NCBI GenBank assembly: GCA_963714145.1
Contig: OY970235.1
Span: 9,300,001-9,364,000 of the forward strand
Source: JBBWZH01 sp035544115
GTDB lineage: Bacteria; Actinomycetota; Actinomycetes; Mycobacteriales; CADCTP01
DNA: 64,000 nucleotides
Direction of reading: 5' to 3'
Positions 54,622 through 63,773 of this stretch are shown here, one piece after another; the first letter of the stretch is position 1; each line of letters begins with the position of its first letter. The position numbers and the translations under genes are program-made. A model generated the notes under the pieces. That model was not told where the DNA came from. It saw only the letters and a program-made list of their open reading frames with translations, and did not search any database.

Positions 54622-55148
54622 GACACCTCACCCCGCTCCGGCTCGCCCGGGGACAGCAGCGCGACGTACGCCTGATTCGTGGTCACGTCCGTCTCGCACG
54701 CCGCGGCCAGCAGCGCGTACGCCCACTCGTCGCCGGACTCCTCGCCCAGCCAGCGAGCCGCCGCATCGACCACGGCCGCCCGCTGCACCGCAGACAACCG
54801 CGACTCCCGGTCGGCGAGCACGGCCAGCGCCGCCAGCCGCTGCGGTGCGGTCACCCCGCCGAACTCCCGAGCCACACACCGCAGCGCGCCCGCTTCACCG
54901 AGTGCAGCCGCGCCGGCCTCCAGTGCCCGCGACAACGCCCGGTCGCCGGACGCCCAGCCTCGCGGCGGAGCCACGCCCAACGCCCGCGACCAGTCATCCA
55001 GCAGATGCGCCAGCGCGTGCGCCCGCGCCACCGGCAGCCGCAACACCAGTTCGCCCGCGGCCGGGTCGGCGCCGGCGGATTCGATCACCTCACCGCCGTC
55101 CAACACGATCCGGAAGGGCCGCACGGCGTGCTCGGTAGGGTCCTCCAT
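54618..55148 (-). CDS. Hypothetical protein, first gene of the XRE operon
   Basis: 176 residues, mostly helical, with a strand-rich start (FRIVLDGGEVIESAG, ELVLRLPVARAHALAHLL). ATG at 55148 is used; ATG at 55166 is possible. No family recognised. The last gene before attR. Confidence 0.6.
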   Translation of the reverse strand: MEDPTEHAVRPFRIVLDGGEVIESAGADPAAGELVLRLPVARAHALAHLLDDWSRALGVAPPRGWASGDRALSRALEAGAAALGEAGALRCVAREFGGVTAPQRLAALAVLADRESRLSAVQRAAVVDAAARWLGEESGDEWAYALLAAACETDVTTNQAYVALLSPGEPERGEVS

Positions 55149-55459
55149 ACGGTTCCGCCCTCTCATCAGGGTGGGGCCCAGGTCCCGGCCGGTGTTCGAG
55201 CACCGACCGGGGCCGCCCAACTCATGTCGCTACGCGACCTATCCGACCGCAGCGATCGGGCCGGGCGTACATCCACGCGCTAGTCCACTCCGGCGCCACC
55301 CCGACCGAGCGGCTAGGCCACCAGCTATGCCGGCCGCTCGCGGGCACGGTTGCTGTACAGCAGCGAAGTACAGCAACCGCACCGGCCAAGCCCGCCTATC
55401 GCCGACCCCGGCCGACCGGCTGACCTCGGCGTCGACCTCTGCCGGCTGGTCTGCGCGCA
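55149..55459. other. Right-end non-coding region with arm site
   Basis: 311 bases between the last cargo gene and the attR core. It should hold the promoter of the XRE operon, and it contains the right arm-type repeat (55355-55375). The open frames across it are antisense-tRNA shadows. Confidence 0.6.
55355..55375. promoter_or_regulatory. Arm-type integrase site, right
   Basis: Twenty of 21 bases match 37856-37876 (A to G at position 11). See the left site. Confidence 0.7.
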
Positions 55460-55504
<45 letters not shown>

Positions 55505-55521
55505 CCGAAGGGCCAGGTCAG

Positions 55522-55547
55522 CGGCCTGCGGAAGCTTCCGTAGGCCG
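55522..55547. terminator. Palindrome after attR, probable original tRNA terminator
   Basis: A 26-base palindrome centred on GAAGCTTC with one G-T pair lies 18 bases past the attR core. Before integration it would have followed tRNA-Ala, and in the integrated state its job is taken by the hairpin at 37815. Confidence 0.55.
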
Positions 55548-55680
55548 GCCTGATGATCGTTTGGCAGCAGGATGGCAGCAGGACAGGGCGGCAGCTGCCG
55601 CCACTGAACCTCAGCGACCAGGTCCCGTCGGCAGGGTCCGGCGCTTGCTCGGTCGGTTGCTTGAACGTCTACAGAGCGGG

Positions 55681-55916
55681 TCATGGGGCGCCGTCGGCGT
55701 TGCCGAGGAGTTGGATCAGGTCGGCGGTGGGTACGCGGTAGCGGCGGCCGACCCGAAGGACCCGACACGGAACTCGTCGGCCTTGGCTAGTTGGTAGGCG
55801 AGCGTCCGGCCGATCCCCAGGATGCCGGCTGCCGTCTCCACGTCGATGGTGGGCGGCAGTGTTCGTAGGTCGGCCAGTCGGACGGTGCCGTCCGAGTGCG
55901 TCGGGTTGGCGGTCAT
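55681..55916 (-). pseudogene. Excisionase-type HTH gene, frameshifted
   Basis: ATG at 55916 begins a protein with PPTIDVETAAGILGIGRTLA, a MerR/excisionase HTH. One base is missing near 55770. After it, another frame gives CRVLRVGRRYRVPTADLIQL and a stop at 55681. Restoring one C (TTCCCG) joins the frames into a typical excisionase-like protein of about 78 residues. It lies outside the AICE and is probably a relic of an earlier element at this tRNA. Confidence 0.75.
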
Positions 55917-56355
55917 CGTCATCCTTCTGAACCGACGCACCGGAGGTCCGCGCGACTTGTGGTCGTCGGTCTTGTGACCGTCGGCCCGCCGGCCGAACTC
56001 ACGTTGCGGCGGTGCCTCTTCGTTGGTCTGGCTGGGGGCGTCGGCGACCGGGGTGCTGCCGAACCTGGTGCGCCGGTCAACGCTGCTTCGCAAGACCATG
56101 ACTGGCGCAGGCGTGAAGTGAAGCGTCCCGGTTTTCATGCCGGCTTCTTGTTGGCGGTGTCGTGGTGGCGCGGGGGTGGTCGGTGCGAAGCCAGGTCAGC
56201 CGGCTGCCGTCGGCGTCGGCGCGCAAACGGGTGCTGGCGTCACTGAGATGCTGGAGTACCCAGGCGGCCTGGTCGCGCTGCTGTCGGGAAAGTGGCGCCT
56301 GCCATTCGGCGAGCCGGCCGGCGAGGCGAGCGACCGTACGTCGCAGGGCGAACGG
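55917..56355. other. Degraded accessory DNA, possible gene tail
   Basis: 439 bases. On the minus strand from about 56353 to 56140 a frame reads LAGRLAEWQAPLSRQQRDQ and ends with RLTWLRTDHPR, which looks like a real protein tail, but it has no ATG/GTG/TTG start after the preceding stop. Otherwise nothing supported. Confidence 0.4.
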
Positions 56356-56670
56356 TCAACTGTCGCCGGGCAGTTGCCGCCAGTTCGTCTCGGCTGCGTC
56401 GTCGTCGATCTCGGACCGAAACGCCAGGATGGCCAGGTAGACGACACCGACGATGGTGACGGTGGCGGTCCACAGCCAGGGACTGTCCGATTCGATGAGG
56501 ATGGCGTCCCACATTCCGAGCCAGGCGAGGCCGAGGGGTAGACCGAGCCGGGAGTTGTACCTGCCCGCCGGTATTGGATGTGTAGCCCGCTCCAAGACCA
56601 ATACTCGTCGGCGGGCCAGGGCCGGGAACGCGTTGTCGAGCAGCCATACAGCCATGCGAGTACCGACCAT
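56356..56670 (-). CDS. Small two-helix membrane protein
   Basis: 104 residues with hydrophobic stretches LGLPLGLAWLGMWDAILIE and WLWTATVTIVGVVYLAILAF, then an acidic tail. No family recognised. It may be a fragment of a larger decayed gene, since flanking regions hold only remnants. Confidence 0.45.
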   Translation of the reverse strand: MVGTRMAVWLLDNAFPALARRRVLVLERATHPIPAGRYNSRLGLPLGLAWLGMWDAILIESDSPWLWTATVTIVGVVYLAILAFRSEIDDDAAETNWRQLPGDS

Positions 56671-56747
56671 ATCGCCAACTGTCCCGCCGCATTGTCAGAC
56701 AGCCACGGCAGTATCGAGATCAGCAGCGCGGTTGCGGCGATCAGGTG

Positions 56748-57100
56748 TCAACGTTCCGGCCGGCGAATCGACGTGGACGGCGGTGGTGGAGTCCAGGGTG
56801 AGACGTGCTGCTCGATCTCGGCGATGAGCCGGTTCAGGTCCGGGTGCCAGCGGCCCTGCGCGATCTGCATCAGTTGTCGCATCGGCATCTCCCGGATCGA
56901 CAGGGGCAATTCCTCTCGGCCAGGCAGCGTCGCTTTGGCCAGCAAGACCGGTACGACCGTCCTACCGTGTCCAGAGCAAGGGCGATCTCCTTTTGGGCCT
57001 AGTCATCCTCCAGCGTGATCCGCGGCCTGCCGTCGGTGTTGGCATCGGTCGACCAACCGGGATGAACGATCACGAGGAACACGTCACATCCGGCGGCCAT
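56748..57100 (-). pseudogene. TIR-domain gene remnant
   Basis: Starting near 57100 the minus strand reads CDVFLVIVHPGWSTDANTDG, then after a stop and a frame change KEIALALDT and VVPVLLAKATLPGREELPLS, ending MRQLMQIAQGRWHPDLNRLI in the frame that stops at 56748. These are the middle and end of a bacterial TIR domain. The N-terminal strand and catalytic region are missing and at least one stop and one frameshift interrupt it. Confidence 0.65.
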
Positions 57101-57199
57101 GCAATTTCTGCGTTTATTCTAGCTCCTGCAAAGCTCTAGAACTGATGCGGTTCCCCGGGGACGGCTCTGTATTCCGGACGGCCGCCTGTCATTGAATTA

Positions 57200-57773
57200 C
57201 TACAGCGGGCCGCGGACTCCCTGATCCCATGAGGTCGGCGCCAGTCGTGGTTCTGCGGCGACCCGGTCAAGGAGGCAGATGCCGGGATTGCAGTCCGCCA
57301 CGACTACGCGCCGACCAATGTCGCCGGTCTCGATCAGGATGAAGGCCGTGGCCGGCAGCGCCTGAATGGCCGTCGGCTCGACCATGAACTCGTACACCCG
57401 CGACCGTGTCTCGCCCGTCACTGTCGACTCCACCTGCGACCAACTCGCCGTCTTCTGCCAGCTTCGGGTTTGGGACTCGGCCAGCGACCGCGATCGGCTC
57501 GAGCTTCCCGTACCGGGACCGTGACCGCGGTTAGTGCCCTTGGTCGCCGTGGTCCCTATGGCGTCGCCCGTGCTGGTTGACGAGCCGCTGGTGCTTGTCC
57601 GTCCGATCTGCGCGGTCAGTTCGCTGAGCACGAACCGGTGCCCTCGTCCGATGAACTCCGCTGCTGCGGCCGCGTCCTGGGCGTTGCCCAGTCGCATCAG
57701 GACCGCCACCGAGTCCGAGCTGCCCAGGTGCTCCCGCAGTTCGTTGTGCAGTCGCTCCATCAGTAGCACGAGT
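57200..57773 (-). pseudogene. C-terminal fragment of membrane ATPase, cut off by IS copy 2
   Basis: Contains the end of the gene at 59451-60991: GRGHRFVLSELTAQIGRTST, a Ser/Thr/Gly linker, then SWSQVESTVTGETRSRVYEF and a final RGPL stop. Its first 243 bases duplicate 59451-59693. No native start remains. Confidence 0.8.
57531..57773. repeat. Target-site duplication, left copy (243 bp)
   Basis: Appears identical to 59451-59693 and abuts IS copy 2. The DNA is unique, not repetitive, so this is a clean example of a long duplication made on insertion. Confidence 0.88.
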
Positions 57774-59450
57774 CCCGACTTGGGCCATTTAGTGCGTGCC
57801 GTGGATGGCGTCGAGTGCGGCTTGAAGCTCGGTGGGGAGGGGGTCGGCGGCTGTGATGGTGTGGTCGCCAGCTTGGATGGTGATGGTGCGGTAGCGGCGG
57901 GTGGTGGTGACGAACTTGCGGGTCGACCAGCCGGTGGTGTTCTCGATCCAGCGGCTGAGGGCGAGGGCGGCGAACACGATGGTCAGGTGGGCCTCGATGG
58001 ACTCGCGGGTGTGGTGGTAGATGGGTCGGGCGGCGAGGTCGGTCTTGCTCATCCGGAAGCTGTGCTCGACGTTGAGCAGGCGGCTGTAGGCGGCGATGAC
58101 CTGCTGGGGGTCGGGGTTGGGCAGGTTGGTGACGTAGCCCTTGATCCCGGCCAGGGCGCGGTTCTTGGTCTCCAGTGCCCGGTCGACGGTCTTGGTGGCG
58201 CCGGTCAGGCGTACGTAGCGGTTCCGCTTGACCGGGGTCTTGCCGGCGACGGCGTTTTCAGCTTTGGTGACCTGCTGGTCGATCCCGCGCAGGGTGCGGC
58301 GGGCCCGGTCGGCGCGGTAGGAGTAGATGAAGGTGTGGTCGCGCCGCTTGTCGGCCGGGCCGGCGGGCCAGGGCTGGACGAACACCTGCCCGTCACCGAT
58401 CTGCTCGCCGGGATGGGCCTTGCGCCACTGGCCGACGACATAGGGGATGTCGGGCAGGCGAGCGCCGAGGATGAACGACAGCCCGGCCGCCTCGATGCCA
58501 CGCTTGTTCGCCTCCGACACCATGCCGGCATCCGCGACGACGGTCACCTGCGCCAGGTCGTGTTCGGCCAGAAACGCGGTCAGGACCGGGAGCATGGTGG
58601 TGGTCTCGGCCTTGTTGCCTTCGAACGCGTGCACCATCAGCGGGAACCCGGCGGCGTCGGTGAGCAGGCCGACGGTGACCTGTGGCTCCAGCCGCCGTTC
58701 CTTGCTGAACCCCGGCTCGCGGAACCCGTCGCCGGTGTCGGTCTCGAAGTAGAGCGTGGTCACGTCGTAGAGCAGCAGCGTCGCCGGGCCGAGCCGGACG
58801 TGATCGGCGCAGGCACGGGCCAGCCGTGCCCGCCACCGGCCACCAGCAGCATCGACAGGCGCCGCCTCGCTGGCCTCGGCGGTGTCGCCGTCGGCGCCGG
58901 CGTAGAGGCGTAGCCGGCGTTTGACCGTCCGGTAGGACGGCGGGTCCATGCCGGCTTCTTCCAGCACCCGCAGGGAGTCCAGCTTGGAAGTCGGCTCGAT
59001 GATCCGCGCCAGCACCAGCGCCCGGAACACCTCATCGCGCCCGGTCGCCGCGGCGAACCCGAGCGCGTCGTAGCCGCAGGCCAGCGCGTCAAGCAGGTGC
59101 CCCATCCGCGAGGACGTGATCGGCAGCGCCGCCCCACCGTTGGCCGGGCCGCCCGGCATCCGCAGGTCCAGCTCGCCCTGCCCGGCGGCCAGCCGCTGGG
59201 CGGCAACCGCCTTGAGTAGCTCCAGGTCCGCGTCGGTGTGCGCCGAGCCGATGTGCTCGATGTCGCGCGACCCCCGACGCTGCGAATGCACGATCTGCAC
59301 CGCCCGCGCCCCCGACGCCGTCCGCACCGTCCGGACATACGCCACAACCCGGCAGCCTAGAACCACCCACTTAGTGCGTGCCCGCCAGGGCGAACCCGCA
59401 GGTCACAGACGCGCCAGCCCCCGAATCACCGAACCTTGGCCCAAGTCGGG
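57774..59450 (-). mobile_element. IS1634-family insertion sequence, copy 2
   Basis: 1,677 bases with the same CCCGACTTGGGCCA ends as copy 1, inverted orientation. The encoded transposase is identical in sequence to copy 1. Confidence 0.92.
57789..59366 (-). CDS. IS1634-family transposase, copy 2
   Basis: 525 residues, identical to the copy at 46379-47956, with the same 84- and 15-base distances to the element ends. Intact DDE motifs suggest recent activity. Confidence 0.92.
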   Translation of the reverse strand: MVLGCRVVAYVRTVRTASGARAVQIVHSQRRGSRDIEHIGSAHTDADLELLKAVAAQRLAAGQGELDLRMPGGPANGGAALPITSSRMGHLLDALACGYDALGFAAATGRDEVFRALVLARIIEPTSKLDSLRVLEEAGMDPPSYRTVKRRLRLYAGADGDTAEASEAAPVDAAGGRWRARLARACADHVRLGPATLLLYDVTTLYFETDTGDGFREPGFSKERRLEPQVTVGLLTDAAGFPLMVHAFEGNKAETTTMLPVLTAFLAEHDLAQVTVVADAGMVSEANKRGIEAAGLSFILGARLPDIPYVVGQWRKAHPGEQIGDGQVFVQPWPAGPADKRRDHTFIYSYRADRARRTLRGIDQQVTKAENAVAGKTPVKRNRYVRLTGATKTVDRALETKNRALAGIKGYVTNLPNPDPQQVIAAYSRLLNVEHSFRMSKTDLAARPIYHHTRESIEAHLTIVFAALALSRWIENTTGWSTRKFVTTTRRYRTITIQAGDHTITAADPLPTELQAALDAIHGTH

Positions 59451-59693
59451 TTAGTGCCCTTGGTCGCCGTGGTCCCTATGGCGTCGCCCGTGCTGGTTGA
59501 CGAGCCGCTGGTGCTTGTCCGTCCGATCTGCGCGGTCAGTTCGCTGAGCACGAACCGGTGCCCTCGTCCGATGAACTCCGCTGCTGCGGCCGCGTCCTGG
59601 GCGTTGCCCAGTCGCATCAGGACCGCCACCGAGTCCGAGCTGCCCAGGTGCTCCCGCAGTTCGTTGTGCAGTCGCTCCATCAGTAGCACGAGT
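59451..59693. repeat. Target-site duplication, right copy (243 bp)
   Basis: Second copy of 57531-57773. Confidence 0.88.
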
Positions 59694-60991
59694 CGCACAC
59701 CTACGCGCCGGGCCTGGCGTGCTACCGCCTCGAGATTCTCTCGACCCAGAAGATCCGCTCCGGCAATCACGAGGACATCGCCAGCACCATCCGCCTCGCG
59801 TAGTCGCAGTTCGTGCAGCGCGCGGGCGAAGACGACCCGGTCGAGCACGTCCTTGCGCCGAAGGTTGGAGGTGGACGTCGAGATGACCGCCAGCCCGTTA
59901 CGGGGCCATAAGCCGTGCTCCAACCCGACCTGCTGCTCCGCCTCACTTGCGGACTCTTCAATCTCCGCAAGCAGGCCCACCATTACAGCCAAAAGCTGCA
60001 ATTCCTGCTGCACTTGATCTCGTCGCCCACCAACACTGTCCACGCAAGACGTCAACCGGGCCAGCTCGTCCTCGCTCAGGAAACCCGAGCCGCCGGAGTC
60101 ATACGCGTGCCGCAGGACGTTCAACCCGGCGGCGAGCCGGCTTGCCGTCACCGGACTGTCCAGCCGCCCTGCAACCGTGCGCAGCAGCTCGGCATCCAAC
60201 GCCCGGATATCGACCTGTGCCGGTCCCGGCCGCATTGAACCGAGTGCCTCGGTCAGCACCTCCGCCAACTCCTCGGCCGGCAAGTCCCTAAGCAAGTCCA
60301 GCCGAGCCTGGTCCTTCGGAAACTCCAGGTCAACGACCGGTACACCCCAGGAATCGGCCAGCCGTGCCAAGCTGACGGCGACCTGCGCCTCGGACAGATC
60401 CAGCACCAGCACGTTCCGGCCACCCGCGAGTAGCGACGCGCCCACCGTCGTCAGCAGGCTCGCCCACCCCTCACCCGTACCGCCGAACACGTCCACCCGG
60501 CCTCGTCCCGACGTCAGATCCACCGGGAACCACAGCATCGCCGCCGCTCGCCGTGCCTCCTCGCTGCGCCAGACACTCTCCGCCTGCCACAGCCACGCCT
60601 GATCCGCCTGCTGAAACGCAGTCCACGCGGCAGCCCGCCGCTCCTGCGCCGTCCGCTTCGCGGAACTGATCTGCGACGCCGGCAAGAGCCATGGAGCCAG
60701 GGCCAGCGCACCGCCGACGAACAGCACCAGCATGCCCGCACCGGCCGAGGCGATCGACATCACCATGCAGACAACCACAACCACGACCAGTCGCAGCAAT
60801 AGACCCGTCGCGCCGCGTGCCGCCTGCTGCTGCAGTTGAGTCAGATCCGGCCCGGGCGGCTCCAGCCACACCGGCCGCGCGGTCGGATCCAACCTGACCG
60901 CCGGATCGGGATCCACATACTCCCAACCCCACCGCTCCCGCGCGACGAACAGCTCTCGGACCAGTTCGACATCCGTCGACACATCGGGCAT
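59451..60991 (-). pseudogene. Membrane ATPase (FtsK/VirD4-like), N-terminal part interrupted by IS
   Basis: About 510 native residues before the IS. Two TM helices at about 60-100 (GLLLRLVVVVVVCMVMSIAS, MLVLFVGGALALAPWLLP) precede a cytoplasmic ATPase-like domain with VDVFGGTGEGWASLLTTVGA where a Walker A would be (no GK[ST]), and a Walker-B-like DVLVIAGADLL. The layout and the C-terminal region (FIGRGHRFVLSEL) recall DNA-transfer coupling ATPases. The missing P-loop Lys means it may not hydrolyse ATP. ATG at 60991. The tail TNPTWAKVR is IS sequence. Confidence 0.72.
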
Positions 60992-61124
60992 GGCCCCTCC
61001 TCCCCGTACGGGCTCAACGCCGCCACGGCACGTTGTTCGGATGCTTGCTTCTCAGTCGGGATCAGATAAAGCAGAGCGGCACTATCGGACCGCGCCGCGC
61101 CGATCCGGCGCGCCGCATCAGGAT

Positions 61125-61397
61125 TTAAGCTGGCGGCAGGTGGACCGGCGGATCACGGTCCCAGTTTGTCGCGATGATGTAGCCGTGGCCCTGGGTGGCA
61201 CAGGTGCAGTCGACAGCCATCCATTGGCGGCCATCGGAGCCGGTGGTCGAGACGCATCCGTTCCACGCCACGGGGCCGGTGACCCGGTGGCCCTTCGGTA
61301 CGGTCTTACGAACCACAGAGTTGATGCTCGGGTTCTCCCATACTTCAGCGGCTTCCTTTGTGTGGTACACGCACGGGCCGTTCGCAGCCGGCGCCAC
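61125..61397 (-). CDS. Hypothetical SH3-like protein, probably truncated
   Basis: 90 residues from GTG at 61397: CVYHTKEAAEVWENPSINSV, VPKGHRVTGPV, WMAVDCTCATQGHGYI. Cys pairs and VYxxPS-like motifs recall small secreted SH3-like proteins. No signal peptide is in frame; a possible start lies in another frame near 61489, so a frameshift is suspected. Confidence 0.45.
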   Translation of the reverse strand: MAPAANGPCVYHTKEAAEVWENPSINSVVRKTVPKGHRVTGPVAWNGCVSTTGSDGRQWMAVDCTCATQGHGYIIATNWDRDPPVHLPPA

Positions 61398-61734
61398 GGC
61401 GACGGTATGCCAGTGCTGTCAGCGAGCAGGACAGCGCACTCCAGAACGGACTTGAGCTCAGCTTTCAGTGTGATGGCGCGTCGGAGCACGACCGTTCTTC
61501 GATTGCAAGTGGGCCCGGGATGGCGGCGCGGGATATCGGCTTTCGTCCAACTTGCCCAACGCTTTGTCGTCGCACACTGCCTCTTAGTTCTGAGTCGGGC
61601 GCTGGTGCCCGCCATGTCGGCGGGCACCAGCGGATGATTCGTCGGTTAGTGGGGGACGTCTGCGGCGTCGATGTAGCCCCAGCGCTTGGCGTTCGCTATG
61701 TACACCTGACCTGGAGCTTCGAGGTGTTGCTGGA
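61398..61734. other. Spacer with a gene-tail fragment
   Basis: 337 bases. A minus-strand piece at 61646-61730 reads QVYIANAKRWGYIDAADVPH and a stop, like the end of an SH3-like secreted protein; its start is missing. Otherwise nothing supported. Confidence 0.4.
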
Positions 61735-62016
61735 TCACTGGTAGTAGCAGCTTTCCTGGATGACTCGGCTGCGCTCGAGTTGACCCACGGTGCCGTCGTA
61801 GCGGGCGAGGTAGTGCTGCGGGCCCCGGTAGTCGAGGATGCGGACGAGCGAGCCCTGGGGAACCCAGATCCCCGTGGTCGGACTGGTGTAGAGGATTGCG
61901 GAGCTGTTGGTGCTGCACAGTTGGTTCGGCTGGGCCGCCTCAGCGCCGGCAGCAGCCGCCATGACGGCGGCTGCGGTAATGGCGGCACACGCCGCGCCAC
62001 GCAGAAGGGTACGCAT
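61735..62016 (-). CDS. Small secreted SH3-like protein
   Basis: 93 residues. Signal peptide MRTLLRGAACAAITAAAVMA ... AGAEA with cleavage near residue 28, then a mature protein with two Cys (LCSTN, ESCYYQ) and strands ILYTSPTTGIWVPQGSLVRI. The pattern fits a bacterial SH3-like cell-wall or extracellular domain. ATG at 62016 with GAGG upstream. Confidence 0.7.
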   Translation of the reverse strand: MRTLLRGAACAAITAAAVMAAAAGAEAAQPNQLCSTNSSAILYTSPTTGIWVPQGSLVRILDYRGPQHYLARYDGTVGQLERSRVIQESCYYQ

Positions 62017-62137
62017 TCTAAATGCCTCGTTTCGTGTCAGGTTCGGCGCCGTATCATGACGCCTCGCGACAACTCGGTCTCGGATCGATCGAGTACTCAT
62101 ATCCATCTACGGCCCGATGCTTGCTCCCCCTTAAGGC

Positions 62138-63773
62138 CTGACTTCGGTCATTCGGGTTAGTGCCTGAGTCGGGGGTGCTTGATCGCGTCGAGGATCGCTT
62201 GCTTGTCGGTGGGGATGGCGGGTGGGAAGGTCTGCTCGGCGCCGTTGATCGCGATGGTCGCTGACCGCAGTGGCCGTAGTTGGCGGATGATGTTGCGTAG
62301 GGCGAGGCCGGTGCGGTTCTGGACTTCGCGGCTGACGGCCAGTGCGGTGAAGACGATGGTCAGGTGGGCCTCGATCGCGTCCTTGGTGTGGTGGAACATC
62401 GGCCGGGCGCGGAGGTCGGTTTTGGACATCCGGAAGGACTGCTCGACGTGCCACAGGTCGTGGTAGCTGGCGATCACCTCGGCGGCGGGCATCTTCTCGG
62501 CGTTGATGTTGGTGACGTAGCCCTTGAGGCCGACGAGCCGGCGTGCCCGCGCCAACGCCGACTGGTCCAGTGATCTGGCGCCGTTGGTGGTCTTGACGAA
62601 CCGGGGCATGCGGGCGTTCTTGTTTCCGGCCACGACCTCCTTGGCCCGGTTCTCTTGCAGCGTGAGGGTCGTGGTGTCACGGACCGCCCGCTTGGTCGAG
62701 TAGGCCCAGACCGCCCGCCAGGAGCCGGTGTGCTCGGCCGGGTTCCATACCGGTTCGGCCTTGACCTTGGCGTCGTTCTCGATGGTGCGCTGGGTTCTCG
62801 GGGTGATGGTGTCGATGATCTGCCCGTCGGTGAACGCGTCACCGTGCCAACGGAAGTGGGACTCCAGGTCGACCGGGGCCTTGGTGAGGCGGGAGCCGAC
62901 GATGAACCTCAGGTGCGCGTCGTCCAGCTCGCGCAGGTTGCTCGCGGACAACATCCCGGCGTCGGCCACGACGACCAGGTCGGCCAGGTCGTGGCGCTTC
63001 TGGAACGCCTGGATGATCGGGACGATGGTGGTGGTCTCGGCCTTGTTGCCCGGGAAGCAGCCGATCTCCAGGGGGAAGCCGTGGCGGTCGACCAGCAGGC
63101 CCACGACGACCTGCGGGTCAACACGGCGTTCCTTGGAGTAGCCGACCTTCCGCAGGTCGTCTTCCTTCTCAGCCTCGAAGTACAACGTCGTGACGTCGTA
63201 CAGGCACAGCGAGACATCACCGCTGGTCACCGCATGGTGGAAGCACACGGTCGCGATCTGGTCGCGGTAGCCGCGTCGCTGCGCCCGGCCCAGGGTCCGA
63301 CGCATCGTCTTCTCACTCGCCGGCGCCTGGCCCAGGTCAGAAAGGACGCGGCCGGTGTCCAGGATCGAGGTCGGCTCAACGATCCGGGCGATCACCAGAT
63401 CGCGAAAGGTCTCGTCCGCCACGACCCCGAACCCGAGGTCGGAGTAGACCCCGGCGAACACCTCGAACAGCAGCCGCGACGACGTGCCCACGACCCGCGG
63501 GGCCGCCACCAGTGACCGATCGACGCGCTGCTGCTGCATGGCGAACAGCCCCACGTCCGCAGCGGGCGCGACCAGCCCCGCCTTCGGCGGCGTGGCTTCG
63601 ATACCGAGGTCGAACCCGTCCTGGCCGGCGTCCACGAGCAGCCCACGGGCACGCTCAAGCAGCAGACCCAACTCGGCCTCAGTATGCGCGGAACCCAGAT
63701 GAGTAACGATCCGCCGGCGCCCATCAACGTACTCAGCGATCTGCACAGCCGTCGCGCCCGAAGCCGTCCGGAC
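62138..63773 (-). mobile_element. Second type of IS1634-family element, 5' end cut by IS21-type insertion
   Basis: Right boundary near 62138 begins CTGACTTCGGTCATT, similar in style to the other IS ends (CCCGACTTGGGCCATT). The left end is missing because an IS21-like element begins at about 63774. Confidence 0.7.
62157..63746 (-). CDS. IS1634-family transposase, N-terminally truncated
   Basis: 529 residues from GTG at 63746. In frame the upstream codons VRTASGATA match the start of the other transposase (VRTASGARA), then native sequence stops at the IS21 boundary, so about 10-15 residues are lost. DDE motifs LCLYDVTTLYFEAE, LVVVADAGMLSAS and VEQSFRMSKTDLRARP are present. It shares the fold but is clearly divergent from copies 1 and 2. 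Confidence 0.85.
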   Translation of the reverse strand: MQIAEYVDGRRRIVTHLGSAHTEAELGLLLERARGLLVDAGQDGFDLGIEATPPKAGLVAPAADVGLFAMQQQRVDRSLVAAPRVVGTSSRLLFEVFAGVYSDLGFGVVADETFRDLVIARIVEPTSILDTGRVLSDLGQAPASEKTMRRTLGRAQRRGYRDQIATVCFHHAVTSGDVSLCLYDVTTLYFEAEKEDDLRKVGYSKERRVDPQVVVGLLVDRHGFPLEIGCFPGNKAETTTIVPIIQAFQKRHDLADLVVVADAGMLSASNLRELDDAHLRFIVGSRLTKAPVDLESHFRWHGDAFTDGQIIDTITPRTQRTIENDAKVKAEPVWNPAEHTGSWRAVWAYSTKRAVRDTTTLTLQENRAKEVVAGNKNARMPRFVKTTNGARSLDQSALARARRLVGLKGYVTNINAEKMPAAEVIASYHDLWHVEQSFRMSKTDLRARPMFHHTKDAIEAHLTIVFTALAVSREVQNRTGLALRNIIRQLRPLRSATIAINGAEQTFPPAIPTDKQAILDAIKHPRLRH

